DNA of 64,000 nt from Streptomyces sp. I6. Lineage in GTDB: Bacteria; Actinomycetota; Actinomycetes; Streptomycetales; Streptomycetaceae. Position 1 is the stretch's first letter. Each line of letters opens with the position of its first letter. The stretch is from NCBI GenBank assembly GCA_003725745.1, contig RHDP01000001.1, forward strand, positions 248,001 through 312,000, written 5' to 3'. Below are positions 44,959-54,570 of this stretch, in pieces. The notes under the pieces are model-generated. The model saw only the letters and a list, made by a program, of their open reading frames with translations, was not told the origin of the DNA and ran no database searches. A program made the translations under genes and the position numbers.

Positions 44959-47417
44959 TCATCTCGTGTCTCCCGCGGCCCGGGCGGCCACGACCAGCTG
45001 GCCGAGCGCCAGTCCCCCGTCGTTCGGCGGGATCCGGTGGTGCCGCAGTACGGTGAAGCCGTCGTCCCGCAGGCCCGCGGCGCACGCCGAGGAGAGCACC
45101 GCGTTGGCGAACACTCCGCCGGTCAGCGCGGCGGTCCGCAGCCCGTGCCGCTCCCGTGCCAGGGCGCAGACCCTGCGGACGAGCACGGCCACCGCGGCGT
45201 GGAAGCGCGCCGCGACCACGGGCGCCGGGGTGCCCGCGCGCACGTCGCCGGCGACGGCCGCCAGGACGGGGGCGGGGTCGGCGGTCATCGCGGCGGCGGG
45301 ACCGCCGCACGCGGGACGCAGTCCGAAGGCGTACGGCTCCCCGTAGCCGCCGTCCGCCAGGACGGCGGCCGCTTCGAGTTCGATCGCGGCCTGCGCCTCG
45401 TAGCCCGCGACGTGGCACACGCCCGCGAGGGAGGCGACCGCGTCGAAGAGGCGGCCCATGCTGGAGGTGGGAACGCAGTTGAGATTCCGCTCCAACTGCG
45501 TTCGCAGCAGCGGGAGTTCCTGCTCGGGGCAGGCGGCGGTGCACGGCAGCTCGCCGCTCCAGCCGATACCGGCCGCGCGCAGATGGGCGAGGGCCATGCG
45601 GTAGGGGAGCCGCACGGCCGCGTCACCGCCGGGCAGGGGGACGTAGGCGAGGTGCGCGAAGCGGTGGAAGCCGTCGTAGTCGGCGAGCAGGAACTCGCCG
45701 CCCCACACGGCGCCGTCGTCCCCGTAGCCGGTGCCGTCGAAGGCGACGCCGATCACGGGGCGGCCGCCGTCGAGGCCGTGTTCGGCCATCGCGGAGGCGA
45801 TGTGCGCGTGGTGGTGCTGGACGTGCACGACGGGCCGGCCGCCGGCGGCGTGTCCGGCCCAGCGGGCGGAGCGGTAGCCGGGGTGCCGGTCGGCGGCGAG
45901 CAGCTCCGGCCGCACTCCCGTGATCGCCTCCAGCTGCTCCTCCGCGCGGGCGAAGGCGTGCTGGGTGGCGAGGTCGTCCATGTCGCCGATGTGCGCCGAC
46001 AGCCATGCCTTGCGGTCCCGGCCCAGGCAGAAGGTGTTCTTCAGGTCCCCGCCGACCGCGAGGGCGGGCCGGACCGGCACCGGCAGGGTGACCGGCAGCG
46101 GGGCGTGTCCCCGGGAGCGGCGGAGGGTCAGGAGTTCCCCGTCGCAGACCCGCACCACCGAGTCGTCGCAGGGGACATGGATGGGGCGGTCGTGCAGCAG
46201 CCAGGCGTCGGCCAGGTCCGCCAGCCGCTCCAGCGCGTCCCCGTCGTCGGTGACGATCGGCTCCCCCGCCACGTTGCCGCTGGTCATGACGAGGAGCCGG
46301 GGACCGGTGTGCTCCTCGCCGGGAAGGCCGAGCAGCAGCTGGTGCAGCGGTGTGTACGGAAGCATCACGCCGAGGTCGGGGCTGCCGGGTGCCACCCCGT
46401 CCGCCGGCCACGGGACTCCGGGCGGGGCGTCCGCGGGCGGTACGCGGCGGCGCATCAGGACGATCGGCCGCGCGGGGCCGGTGAGCAGTTCCCGCTCCTC
46501 GGCTCCGAGGTGGACCAGATGCCCGATGTCCCCGATGTCCCGGGCCATCAGTGCGAACGGCTTGTCGCCGCGGGACTTGCGGCGGCGCAGCAGTGCCACG
46601 GCGCCCTTGTTGCCGGCGTCGCACGCGAGGTGGTAGCCGCCGAGGCCCTTCACGGCGAGGATCGCCCCGTCGGACAGCAGCTCTCGGGCCTCCCGGACCG
46701 GGTCGGCGGCTACCGGCCCGCCGAGGCTGCGGTCGTTGGGGTCCGGCGCGACCACGTGCCGGGGCGCAGCCCCGGGGCGGCGGGGGCCACCATCAGCCGC
46801 AGCCGCGGTCCGCAGGAGGGGCAGGCCACGGGCTGGGCGTGGAAGCGCCGGTCGCCCGGGTCGGCGTACTCCCGGGCGCAGTCGGGGCACATGGGGAAGC
46901 CGGCCATCGTCGTGTGTGCGCGGTCGTAGGGCAGGCCGGTGACGATGGTGAAGCGCGGACCGCAGTGCGTACAGGTGATGAAGGGGTGCCGGTGGCGCCG
47001 GTCGGCCGGGTCGGCGAGCTCCCGCAGGCAGTCGCCGCAGGTGGCGGTGTCCGGAGAGACCAGGGTGCGGACGGGCCCGTCCCGGTCCGAGGCGAAGATG
47101 AGGAATCCGCTGCCGCCGGCGACGGGCACCTCCTGGTCGTGGACGGACTCGACGACCGCGAGCGGCGGGGCGTCCTCGGCGATCCGGGCGCAGAAGCGGG
47201 CCACCGCGAGCGGGGCGCCCTCGACCTCGGCGACGACGCCGTCACCGGTGTTGGTCACATGGCCGGTCAGCTCCAGCCCGGTGGCGAGGCTGTGGAGGAA
47301 CGGGCGGAAACCCACCCCCTGCACGACTCCCCGCACGGTGACCCGCCGCCGCTGGACCGTCGCGGGTGCGGCGAGCCCGGGCCGGGAGGCGGCCGGGCCC
47401 GGCGCGGAGGTGGTCAC
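44959..47417 (-). CDS. hypF: HypF, carbamoyltransferase; one suspected 1-nt assembly error
   Basis: About 819 residues. It converts carbamoyl phosphate + ATP to the thiocarbamate on HypE. Domains: acylphosphatase ([20 protein letters not shown]), two zinc-finger pairs ([30 protein letters not shown]), YrdC-like ([20 protein letters not shown]) and Kae1-like with [20 protein letters not shown] and [18 protein letters not shown]. The frame breaks at 46770-46773; adding G joins MVAPAAPG to [21 protein letters not shown] 47417 overlaps the HypB stop (GTGA). Complete and canonical apart from that site. Confidence 0.95.
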
Positions 47418-48109
47418 GCCCGGGCCTGGGCCATCACCGGCATGTGGACCGCGGTGCCTTCCGCCGCGGCCAGGGCCCGGTCGAGCAGCACTCCCGCGCC
47501 GGCGCCGGTGCGGGCGGAGGTGAGGACCACGTCCACGCCCGGATTGACCTGCTCGACGTTGGCCCGGAAGGCGGCCTCGTCGAAGCCGACGGCCTCCGCG
47601 ATGTCGGTCTTGGTGACGATCACGAGGTGGGCGAGGCCGAAGGCCGTCGGGTACTTCAGCGGCTTGTCCTCGCCCTCGGTGACGGAGGCCAGCACCACCC
47701 TCAGAGCCTCGCCGAGGTCGTAGGAGGCGGGGCAGACGAGGTTGCCGACGTTCTCGACGAAGATCAGCCGGGTGTCCTCGGCCGGCCAGTTGCGGAGGTG
47801 TCCCGCGAGCATGTCGGCCTCGAGGTGGCAGAGCCCGTCGGTGAGCACCTGCTTGACGGGGAGTCCGGAGCGGGCCAGGCGCATGGCGTCGTTCTCGGTG
47901 GCGAGGTCGGCCGTGAGGGCTGCGGCGGTGACGCCCCGCTCCCGCGCGAGCAGGAGTTCGGCCTCGAGCAGGGCGGTCTTCCCGCTGCCGGGGCTGGAGA
48001 GCACGTTGACGACGGTCGTCCCGCGCGCGGCCAGTTCCCCGCGCAGGACGCCGGCCGTCGCGTCGTTCTTGGCCAGCACCGCCTGCTGCAGATCGACAAC
48101 ACGGCACAT
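47414..48109 (-). CDS. hypB: HypB, GTPase for nickel insertion
   Basis: 231 residues. SIMIBI GTPase with P-loop NVLSSPGSGKTALLEAELLL, switch region LTADLATENDAMRLA, HLEADMLAGHLRNW, FVENVGNLVCPASYDLGEAL, VIVTKTDIAEAVGFDEAAF. The His-rich nickel-storage N-terminus of some HypBs is absent; the protein starts MCRVVDLQQAVLAKNDATAG. It delivers Ni with HypA. Located 4 bp after the HypA stop and overlapping HypF by 4 nt. Confidence 0.96.
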   Translation of the reverse strand: MCRVVDLQQAVLAKNDATAGVLRGELAARGTTVVNVLSSPGSGKTALLEAELLLARERGVTAAALTADLATENDAMRLARSGLPVKQVLTDGLCHLEADMLAGHLRNWPAEDTRLIFVENVGNLVCPASYDLGEALRVVLASVTEGEDKPLKYPTAFGLAHLVIVTKTDIAEAVGFDEAAFRANVEQVNPGVDVVLTSARTGAGAGVLLDRALAAAEGTAVHMPVMAQARA

Positions 48110-48112
48110 GCG

Positions 48113-48505
48113 TCAGCCCTCCTGGGAGATCGGTTCGCGAACCCCGGGGTCCGCGGGGTCGTCGTGCCACTCCACGGCGGCGATCCGCAGCTCGCGGCCT
48201 GAGACCAGCTCCGCGGTGGCCCGGTCGCACACCGGGCAGGCCAGCCGCGGCGGCATGCCCACCGCCCACTCGCCGCCGCACGGGGCGCAGCGGGCCCGGG
48301 CCGGGACGGTCTCGACGACGAGTCCGGCGCCTGCCACGACGGTGCCGGCGCAGGCCAGCCCGAAGGAGAAGGTGAGCGCGTCGGGGACCACTCCGGCCAG
48401 TTCACCGACCAGCAGGCGTACGGTGCGCACCCCGGTGGCACCGTGCGACCGTGCCGCCTCCTCGACCTGGTCGACGACGGCGAGCGCGATGGACATCTCG
48501 TGCAT
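48113..48505 (-). CDS. hypA: HypA, nickel metallochaperone
   Basis: 130 residues. MHEMSIALAVVDQVEEAARS carries the Ni-binding His2. A zinc site is formed by CAPCGGEW and CPVCDRA. The expected VRLLVGELAGVVPDALTFSF core is intact. ATG 48505 is fixed by the conserved MHEMS start although the frame is open upstream. The extra ~230 bp between this gene and the micropeptide gene upstream is GC-rich and apparently non-coding. Confidence 0.95.
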   Translation of the reverse strand: MHEMSIALAVVDQVEEAARSHGATGVRTVRLLVGELAGVVPDALTFSFGLACAGTVVAGAGLVVETVPARARCAPCGGEWAVGMPPRLACPVCDRATAELVSGRELRIAAVEWHDDPADPGVREPISQEG

Positions 48506-48738
48506 CGGTCTCCGTCCTGCGGGGCGGTGGTCCGCCGCGCCCGGGCGGGCGCGGCCCCGCCCATTACAGGGGCCCCCGCCGGGCCGGTCCGACCGGCGCG
48601 CCGACGGCGCCCGGTCGCGTCCGCCGTTCGGTGCAGCGGCCGCGTGGCCGGGCGGAGGGGGTCCACCGGGCAGCGCGGGCCCCGGCTGCTCACGGCAGAC
48701 GGGCCGCATCCCGCGGGGCAGACGGGCCGGGCGGGCGG

Positions 48739-48846
48739 TCACATCCTGCGGATGCGCAGATAGCGTCTGAGGTCCGGAAGGAGTCCCCTCACGAGCGCGA
48801 CGACCGCGGTGGCGGCTGCGGCTCCGCCGATGACCTTCTTGATCAT
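48739..48846 (-). CDS. 35-residue micropeptide in the hydrogenase operon (DUF6893-like)
   Basis: MIKKVIGGAAAATAVVALVR followed by GLLPDLRRYLRIRRM. A short N-terminal helix (residues 4-20) and a strongly basic C-terminus suggest a membrane-associated amphipathic peptide. AGGAGG lies about 8 nt before ATG 48846. The ATG overlaps the stop of the maturation protease gene (ATGA), so it is cotranslated. It resembles from memory the annotated DUF6893 small-protein family of Streptomyces; the name is tentative and the function unknown. Too short for most gene finders. Confidence 0.75.
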   Translation of the reverse strand: MIKKVIGGAAAATAVVALVRGLLPDLRRYLRIRRM

Positions 48847-49400
48847 GGGTGTGCTCCTCCTGTGATGCCGGTTCGTGCCGGGGCTGACGGGTGCACCAGG
48901 TCCGTGATCATGCGAACGGCTCCGGGTACGGCGGCGGCGACCCGCGGGCTGAGTCCGATCCCCTCCTCGACGCAGGCGGGCTCGCAGCCGACGACGAGGA
49001 TGCGCCGCGGCGGCTGTGCGCCGGTACCGGCGCAGAGCGTGTCCAGCAGGGCGAGTACGGCGTCGGGGGACATCCCGTGGCCGTCGAGGGCGCCGGAGTC
49101 CGTGCCGGTGTCCGTGGGGACGCCGGTGCCGCCGCCGGGGTCCGGCTCGACGAGGTAGAGCGTGCCGGGTTCCCCGCCGCGCGCCGTCGCGTCGACCAGG
49201 ACGAGGGTGTCGTAGCCGTCCAGCAGCCGGTAGGCGAGGTGGACGCCGCGGATGCCGATGTCCGCGACCTCGACGTGGTCCGGCAGCGGCCGCCCGGCCA
49301 GCGCGCGCACGGTCTCCACGCCGAAGCCGTCGTCGCCGAGGAAGATGTTGCCGGCGCCGGCGACGAGGGTCCGGGGGCCGTCCTGCGCGGGCGCGTTCAC
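48843..49400 (-). CDS. HybD/HycI-family hydrogenase maturation protease
   Basis: 185 residues. The fold is recognisable from LVAGAGNIFLGDDGFGVETV (GNxxxGDDGxG motif with the metal-binding Asp), VEVADIGIRGVHLAYRLLDG, YDTLVLVDATARGGEPGTLY and ILVVGCEPACVEEGIGLSPR. It removes the C-terminal peptide of the large subunit after Ni insertion. GTG 49400 overlaps the preceding gene by 4 nt, and its own stop overlaps the micropeptide ATG. Confidence 0.93.
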   Translation of the reverse strand: MNAPAQDGPRTLVAGAGNIFLGDDGFGVETVRALAGRPLPDHVEVADIGIRGVHLAYRLLDGYDTLVLVDATARGGEPGTLYLVEPDPGGGTGVPTDTGTDSGALDGHGMSPDAVLALLDTLCAGTGAQPPRRILVVGCEPACVEEGIGLSPRVAAAVPGAVRMITDLVHPSAPARTGITGGAHP

Positions 49401-50841
49401 GCTGTCTCCAGGGGTTCGACCTCGTCGGGCTGGAAGTAGAGGAACCGGCCCTGTTCGCGGCGGATGTCGGCGCCCGGGTCGCCCTCTACGGTGACCGCGA
49501 TGTGCACACCGCCGTCCACGTCGTGCAGCACGGCCTCGACCAGGGCGGTGCGGCCCTGCAGGAAGAGGTCCTGCGCGTCGCTGTGCCGCAGCCCGGGCCG
49601 CAGCACGACCCGGCTTCCCGCGCCGACGGCGACGCCGTCCACCACCACCCGGTCGTGCTCCGGGTCGACGCCGGTGTCGCCGCCCGGGTCCCACCAGGGG
49701 GTGTCGGGGCGGGCGGTGCCGTGGTCGGAGGGGGCGGACGGAGCGGGGGATCCCCCTGCGACGCGGGGCCGGTGGCCTCCCGCAGGCTGCGCACGGCGCC
49801 GTGCAGCCGCTCCAGGACCTCCGCCGGCATGGTGTCGGCGAGTTCGATGACCGCGGCCGCACGCTCGTCGGTGCCCCTGGCCTCGCGCTTCTCCTCGTCG
49901 GTGAGGGCCGCGGTGCGCAGGGCGAGGATCTCGTCGATCTCGGTGGCGTCGTACAGGGCACCGGGGCTCTCCGGCGCGATGGCCGGGTGGTCCTCGAGGA
50001 TGATCGGTGAGGACAGTACGAGGTCCGTTCGGCCGGGCTCTCCCGCGAGTACGGGCCAGGTGTGGAGGTTGCGGCAGGCCGCGACGGCACCCCTGGCCCA
50101 TTCCGGCGGGTCGGTCATGGACAGGAACGCGCCGCGGTCGAGGCAGAGCAGCAGATGGCTGGCGACCAGTGAGTGCGGCAGGGCCGCGTCGCGGTCCCCG
50201 CCGGGTTCCGGCGTCCGGTCGCCGGTGTTCTCCACGACGGCCGTGAGCCGCATCGTCCGGTAGGGGCCGTCGAGTCCGGCCGCGGACAGCCGGACGACGC
50301 CGCTGATCTCCTCGCGGCGGCGCAGCAGGCGGCCGAGGGGGCGTCCTTCGCCGTCCAGGACCGGTTCGGTCTCCTCACGGGCCGGGCGGGTGAAGGGTAC
50401 GTCGACGCCGTCGCCCGCCAGGTCGGCGACGGGCACGGTCAGTTCGACGCGTTCCTCCACGCCCTCGTCCCAGGGGACCAGGACCCGGTCGTCCAGGCGG
50501 AGTTCGGGGACCGTTGCGAACCCGCCGTCCGGGGCCGCCCGCTGGACGGTGCGCCGCCGGGCGTGCAGGAAGCGGACCTCCACCGCGAGGTTCGCGCCGG
50601 GCCGGGGTTCCATCAGGCATTCGGTGCGCTGGAGCGCGTGCTCCCCGCAGCGTGCGCTCCACGCTGGCGGCACGAGCACCCCGAACTGCCAGCGCAGCCG
50701 GTTCTTGGCCGCCGAGGCCCGGTAGGGGTACAGCACATAGCCCTCGAACAGGACCGCGTCGGCGACCTGGCGGGCGGTGGCGAGCCGGGCCTCGGTCGCG
50801 GGGGCGAAGGCGGCGGTGGCGAAGGCTGCGGTGGCGTTCAC
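49397..50841 (-). CDS. Unrecognised 481-residue hydrogenase-operon protein; one suspected 1-nt assembly error
   Basis: Soluble, no signal or membrane segment. It begins VNATAAFATAAFAPATEARL (GTG 50841, overlapping the DUF6084 stop) and includes ADAVLFEGYVLYPYRASAAK and NRLRWQFGVLVPPAWS near residue 40. The middle is beta-rich (LTVPVADLAGDGVDVPFTRP, EISGVVRLSAAGLDG); then LPHSLVASHLLLCLDRGAFL, LVLSSPIILEDHPAIAPESP, YDATEIDEILALRTAALTDE. A C-terminal segment (VVVDGVAVGAGSRVVLRPGL, LFLQGRTALVEAVLHDVDGG, VHIAVTVEGDPGAD) is joined only after adding one base at 49745-49749. I know no function. It sits in the operon core among DUF5947/DUF6084 and is probably an accessory or assembly factor of this hydrogenase class. 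Confidence 0.82.
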
Positions 50842-51479
50842 GGGGCGGTCCTCCCGCCGGACGCGTCGAGCAGGGCGTCGACCGTGGACTCCCAGGAGGG
50901 CAGGGCCCGCCGCGAGCGGAAGGCGAGGAGGGCGTCCATGGTCTCGCGGGGCAGCCTGATCCACCCGCAGCCCGGGAAGTGCTGGTCGAGCATCTCCTGC
51001 CAGACCTTCACCGGCATCCGGAACGCGGCCTCCCGGTCCCAGGGAACCGGTTCGACGTGGAATCCGCCGGCGCCGGTGAACGCGGTGCCGGAGAAGAGCA
51101 TCAGCAGCGGCACCTCGCCTTCGGACAGGGCGCGGGCGTAGCGGGTCGCGGCGACGTCCATGTCGTAGGTGCAGGGGACGGGCAGTTCGGTCTCGGTCTC
51201 TCCGGTGAAGCCGGGCACCATGTGGGAGACCTGCGCGAACTGGACCGGGTGCAGGGAGCTGCCCCAGCGGGAGCGTTCGCCGAAGAGGTCCTTCAGTCCC
51301 TCGGCTTCCGCGTCGGCGTAGCCGCGACGGGCCGGTTCGATGCGCAACTGGCAGCGCAGGGCGAGTGCGTGGACCCGGGTCCCGGGGGTGGCGGTGATGC
51401 GCAGCCGGAAGACGAGCGTCGGGCCGGCGGCGTAGGGGTCGGCCCGTACGTCCGTGCAGTGGAAGGTGAATTCGGTCAT
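50838..51479 (-). CDS. DUF6084-like hydrogenase-operon protein
   Basis: 213 residues, mostly beta. MTEFTFHCTDVRADPYAAGP, TLVFRLRITATPGTRVHALA, LRCQLRIEPARRGYADAEAE, then MVPGFTGETETELPVPCTYD, FSGTAFTGAGGFHVEPVPWD and a C-terminal helical part LPRETMDALLAFRSRRALPS. The name DUF6084 is from memory of actinobacterial hydrogenase loci. ATG 51479 overlaps the DUF5947 stop, and its stop overlaps the next gene, both by 4 nt. Function unknown; the strict operon position suggests assembly or stabilisation of the hydrogenase. Confidence 0.83.
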   Translation of the reverse strand: MTEFTFHCTDVRADPYAAGPTLVFRLRITATPGTRVHALALRCQLRIEPARRGYADAEAEGLKDLFGERSRWGSSLHPVQFAQVSHMVPGFTGETETELPVPCTYDMDVAATRYARALSEGEVPLLMLFSGTAFTGAGGFHVEPVPWDREAAFRMPVKVWQEMLDQHFPGCGWIRLPRETMDALLAFRSRRALPSWESTVDALLDASGGRTAP

Positions 51480-52141
51480 GCCCGGCTCCCCCGGAGCGGT
51501 GTGGCCCGCTGTCGTACGCGGTCGAAGAAGGCGTCGAGTTCGGCGCGGGCCCGGGGGCCGCCGTCGAAGCCCTGCCAGGTGAGCCGCATCCGGCCCACGA
51601 GTTCGTAGGTGGTGTCCACCGGCACCAGATGGCACTCGGTGCGGCCGCCGGAGCGGCGCAGCAGCAGGGCCTCCACGTCGGGTTCGAGCATCCCGGCCAG
51701 CCCGGTGGCGGACAGCACCGTCTCCCAGGCGGACGGGTCCGGCTCGCTCTCGGTGGCGCCGGCCGGGCTCGGGTAGAGCGCGACGGGCCGTCCGAGTGCG
51801 GAGTTGTGGAAGAAGAAGGCGACGCCGACGGGGATCCGCAGCAGTTCCCAGGTGGTGTCGTCGATGCGGTGTCCGGGATCGGTGAGGTGGCGCGAGGGCA
51901 CGGCCCGGAAGCGGCCCCGGGACGCGCCGGGCCGGTCGAGGAGCTGGGTGCACGGACCGCAGGCGCAGGCCAGTGCCCGGTTCTCGGTGTCCACGAGGTG
52001 CCGGTGCGGTACGTCGGGGAGCGCCGCGCCGCAGAGTTCGCAGCGTTCCTCGCGGGGCGGCCGGGGCGCCGTGAACCGGCGCAGTCCGCGTCGGTCCGGG
52101 GCGGTCCGCGGCCGCCCCGGACCCGTCGGGAGCGCGCTCAC
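51476..52141 (-). CDS. DUF5947-like hydrogenase-operon protein with Cys motifs
   Basis: 221 residues. An N-terminal treble-clef-like pattern CELCGAALPDVPHRHLVD...ACACGPC (CxxC...CxCxxC, about residues 37-70) probably binds zinc or an Fe-S cluster. Then FRAVPSRHLTDPGHRIDDTT, IPVGVAFFFHNSALGRPVAL and YELVGRMRLTWQGFDGGPRA. The label DUF5947 is from memory. GTG 52141 overlaps the NifU-like stop and its stop overlaps DUF6084. Role unknown; the Cys motif and location suggest cofactor delivery to the hydrogenase (inference). Confidence 0.83.
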   Translation of the reverse strand: MSALPTGPGRPRTAPDRRGLRRFTAPRPPREERCELCGAALPDVPHRHLVDTENRALACACGPCTQLLDRPGASRGRFRAVPSRHLTDPGHRIDDTTWELLRIPVGVAFFFHNSALGRPVALYPSPAGATESEPDPSAWETVLSATGLAGMLEPDVEALLLRRSGGRTECHLVPVDTTYELVGRMRLTWQGFDGGPRARAELDAFFDRVRQRATPLRGSRA

Positions 52142-52725
52142 CGCGCGGTGGCCGGTGCCCGGCCCGCGGCGGAACCGCCGCCGGGCGGTCCGGCGCCGAT
52201 CTGCAGCAGGGCCGGTTCACGGGTGACCGGCTCCAGTTCGACGGCCGTCACCTCGGGTGCGAAGCAGGCGAGTGCCTCGACGGCCGCCTGCCGGGCGACC
52301 TCCCGGGTGCTGGGGCAGCCGCATCCGGTCGAGCCGGTGAGGCGCAGCCGCAGGACTCCGGTGGTCTCGTCGAAGCCGGCCGATTCGAGGGAGTGCCGGA
52401 CTCCGCGCAGCGCCCGGGTGATCCGGGTGGGCACGTCCTCGGGGTGCAGATCGTGCAGGACCAGCAGGCTGCTGACGAGTTCGTCGCCGAGCAGCCCGTT
52501 GAGCGGCGCCGGGGGGTGTCCTGCGGCGGACGCGTCGTCGCCGGGCCGGCCGAGCAGTTCCACGGTCCTGGCCAGGGCGGCGCCGTAGAAGTCCATGAGG
52601 ACCCGGACCAGTTCCTCGGCGGCCGTGCACGCCTGCTCGTCGCCGCCGGCGGCCAGCCGGTCGAGGATCTCCTCGACCCGCCGGCCCGCCCGCTCGGCAC
52701 TGACCGTGCCGGTGACCGGGCTCAT
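52138..52725 (-). CDS. NifU-like Fe-S protein of the hydrogenase operon
   Basis: 195 residues. The N-terminal half is helical (RRVEEILDRLAAGGDEQACT, LVRVLMDFYGAALARTVELL). The C-terminal part is a NifU_C-like domain with LRLRLTGSTGCGCPSTREVA, where GCGCPST replaces the usual CxxC scaffold motif, followed by VEALACFAPEVTAVELEPV. It may pass an Fe-S cluster to the small subunit or serve a structural role. ATG 52725 overlaps the large-subunit stop by 4 nt. It is conserved in group 1h loci as far as I recall. Confidence 0.85.
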   Translation of the reverse strand: MSPVTGTVSAERAGRRVEEILDRLAAGGDEQACTAAEELVRVLMDFYGAALARTVELLGRPGDDASAAGHPPAPLNGLLGDELVSSLLVLHDLHPEDVPTRITRALRGVRHSLESAGFDETTGVLRLRLTGSTGCGCPSTREVARQAAVEALACFAPEVTAVELEPVTREPALLQIGAGPPGGGSAAGRAPATAR

Positions 52726-54499
52726 CCGGCGAGGCCGCTCAGGCCGGTGGGCACGTGCATCGACTTCACGGTCCTGCCGTCGCCGACGTACATGTGGACG
52801 CCGCAGGGCAGGCACGGGTCGAAGCTGCGGACGGCCCGCATGATGTCGATGCCCTTGAAGTCCTCCGGGGAGTTCTCCTCGAAGATGGGCGTGTTCTGCA
52901 CCGCGTCCTCGTAGGGGCCGGGGGTGCCGTAGGTGTCGCGGGTGCTCGCGTTCCACGGGGTCGGCGGGTACGGGTGGTAGTTGGCGATCTTGCCGTCCCT
53001 GATGACCATGTGGTGGGAGAGGACGCCCCGGACGGCCTCGGTGAATCCGACGCCGATGGACTCGTCGGGCACGTCGAACTTCTCCCAGGTCTGGCTGCGT
53101 CCGGCGCGTACCTCTTCGAGGCCCTTCTCCGCGAAGTGCAGCGCGACGGCGGCGGCGTACGCCTGGAAGTAGGTGCGGGCGCGGTTGCGCTCCAGGGCGT
53201 TGCTCCACTGCGGGATCTTCCACTCGAAGGTGGTCTCCGGCTTGGTGAGCGAACGCGGCAGGTTGATGACGACGCTGTGCCCGGTGGCCTTGACGTAGCC
53301 GATGTCGACGAGGCCGGAGAGCGCGGTGGACCAGAGCCGGGCGATGGGGCCGCCGCCGGTGTCGAGCGGCAGGTGGTCCTTGCCGTCGAACCAGCGCGGG
53401 GACATCACCCAGCTGTACTTGTCCGCGAAGTCGCGCTTCTGGGGGCGGGGATGGTGTGCTGGTTCCACGGGTGGCGCGGGTCGACCGGGTTGCCGAGCGG
53501 GTCGTGGGTGACGAACTGCTCCTGGCCCTCCCAGTCCTCGTAGTACGAGCTGCCGAGCAGGATCCGGATGCCGAGGTTGATCTGCGTGAGGTCGTTGGTG
53601 ACCAGCTTGCCGTCCACGACGACGCCCGGGGTGACGAACATCCTCCGTCCCCAGTCGGTCATGTTGGCGTAGGTGAAGTCGCAGTACTCGGGGTCGTTCA
53701 GGGCGCCCCAGCAGCCGAGCAGCACGCGCCGGCGGCCGACCTCCTCGTAGCCGGGCAGGGCCTCGTAGAAGAAGTCGAACAGATCGTCGTGGAGCGGTAC
53801 GACCCGCTTCATGAACTCCACGTACCGCATCAGGCGGGTCATGTAGTCCGTGAAGAGCTGGACGGAGGCTACCGTGCCCACACCGCCCGGGTAGAGCGTG
53901 GAGGGGTGCACATGGCGGCCCTCCATCAGGCAGAACATCTCCCGGGTGTAGCGGCTGACCTGGAGGGCCTCGCGGTAGAACTCGCCCTCCAGCGGGTTGA
54001 GCGAGCGCATGATGTCGGCGATGGTGCGGTAGCCGTGCTCGGCGGCGTGCGGGGCCTCGGTGCGCTCGGCGAGTTCGAGGACGCCGGGGTTGGTCTCGCG
54101 GACCATCTTCTCGCAGTAGTCGACCCCGACCAGGTTCTCCTGGAAGATGTTGTGGTCGAACATGTACTCGGCGGACTCACCGAGGTTGATGATCCACTCT
54201 CCGAGGTGCGGCGGCTTCACCCCGTACGCCATGTTCTGGGTGTAGACCGAGCACGTGGCGTGGTTGTCACCGCAGATGCCGCAGATGCGGCTGGTGATGA
54301 AGTGCGCGTCGCGCGGGTCCTTGCCCCGCATGAAGACGCTGTAGCCGCGGAAGACCGACGAGGTGCTGTAGCACTCGGCGACCCGCTTCTGCTTGAAGTC
54401 GATCTTGGTGTGGATCCCGAGACTGCCCACGATCCGGGTGATCGGATCCCAGGACATCTCCACCAGGCCGTCGCCGGCCGCTTGTGTCTTCGGTGCCAT
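52722..54499 (-). CDS. hhyL: [NiFe]-hydrogenase large subunit, group 1h type; one suspected 1-nt assembly error
   Basis: 592 residues, the catalytic subunit. N-terminal Ni ligands in RICGICGDNHATCSVYTQNM (about residue 65); C-terminal ligands in SFDPCLPCGVHMYVGDGRTV, followed by a roughly 20-residue extension ending VPTGLSGLAG that would be removed by the maturation protease after His. The frame breaks at G53447-53450; one added base joins NQHTIP to RPQKRDFADKYSWVMSP. ATG 54499 (MAPKTQAAGDGLVEMSWDPI) is chosen; an in-frame GTG about 24 nt upstream is possible. The sequence style and gene neighbours match the actinobacterial high-affinity H2 oxidising enzymes (Hhy/Huc). Confidence 0.95.
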
Positions 54500-54570
54500 C
54501 GTGTGTGCGGTGCCCTTCTTCACGTCTTCACGTCGTCGAGCAGGAGGGGTGCCGGGGCCCCGGAGCGGGG

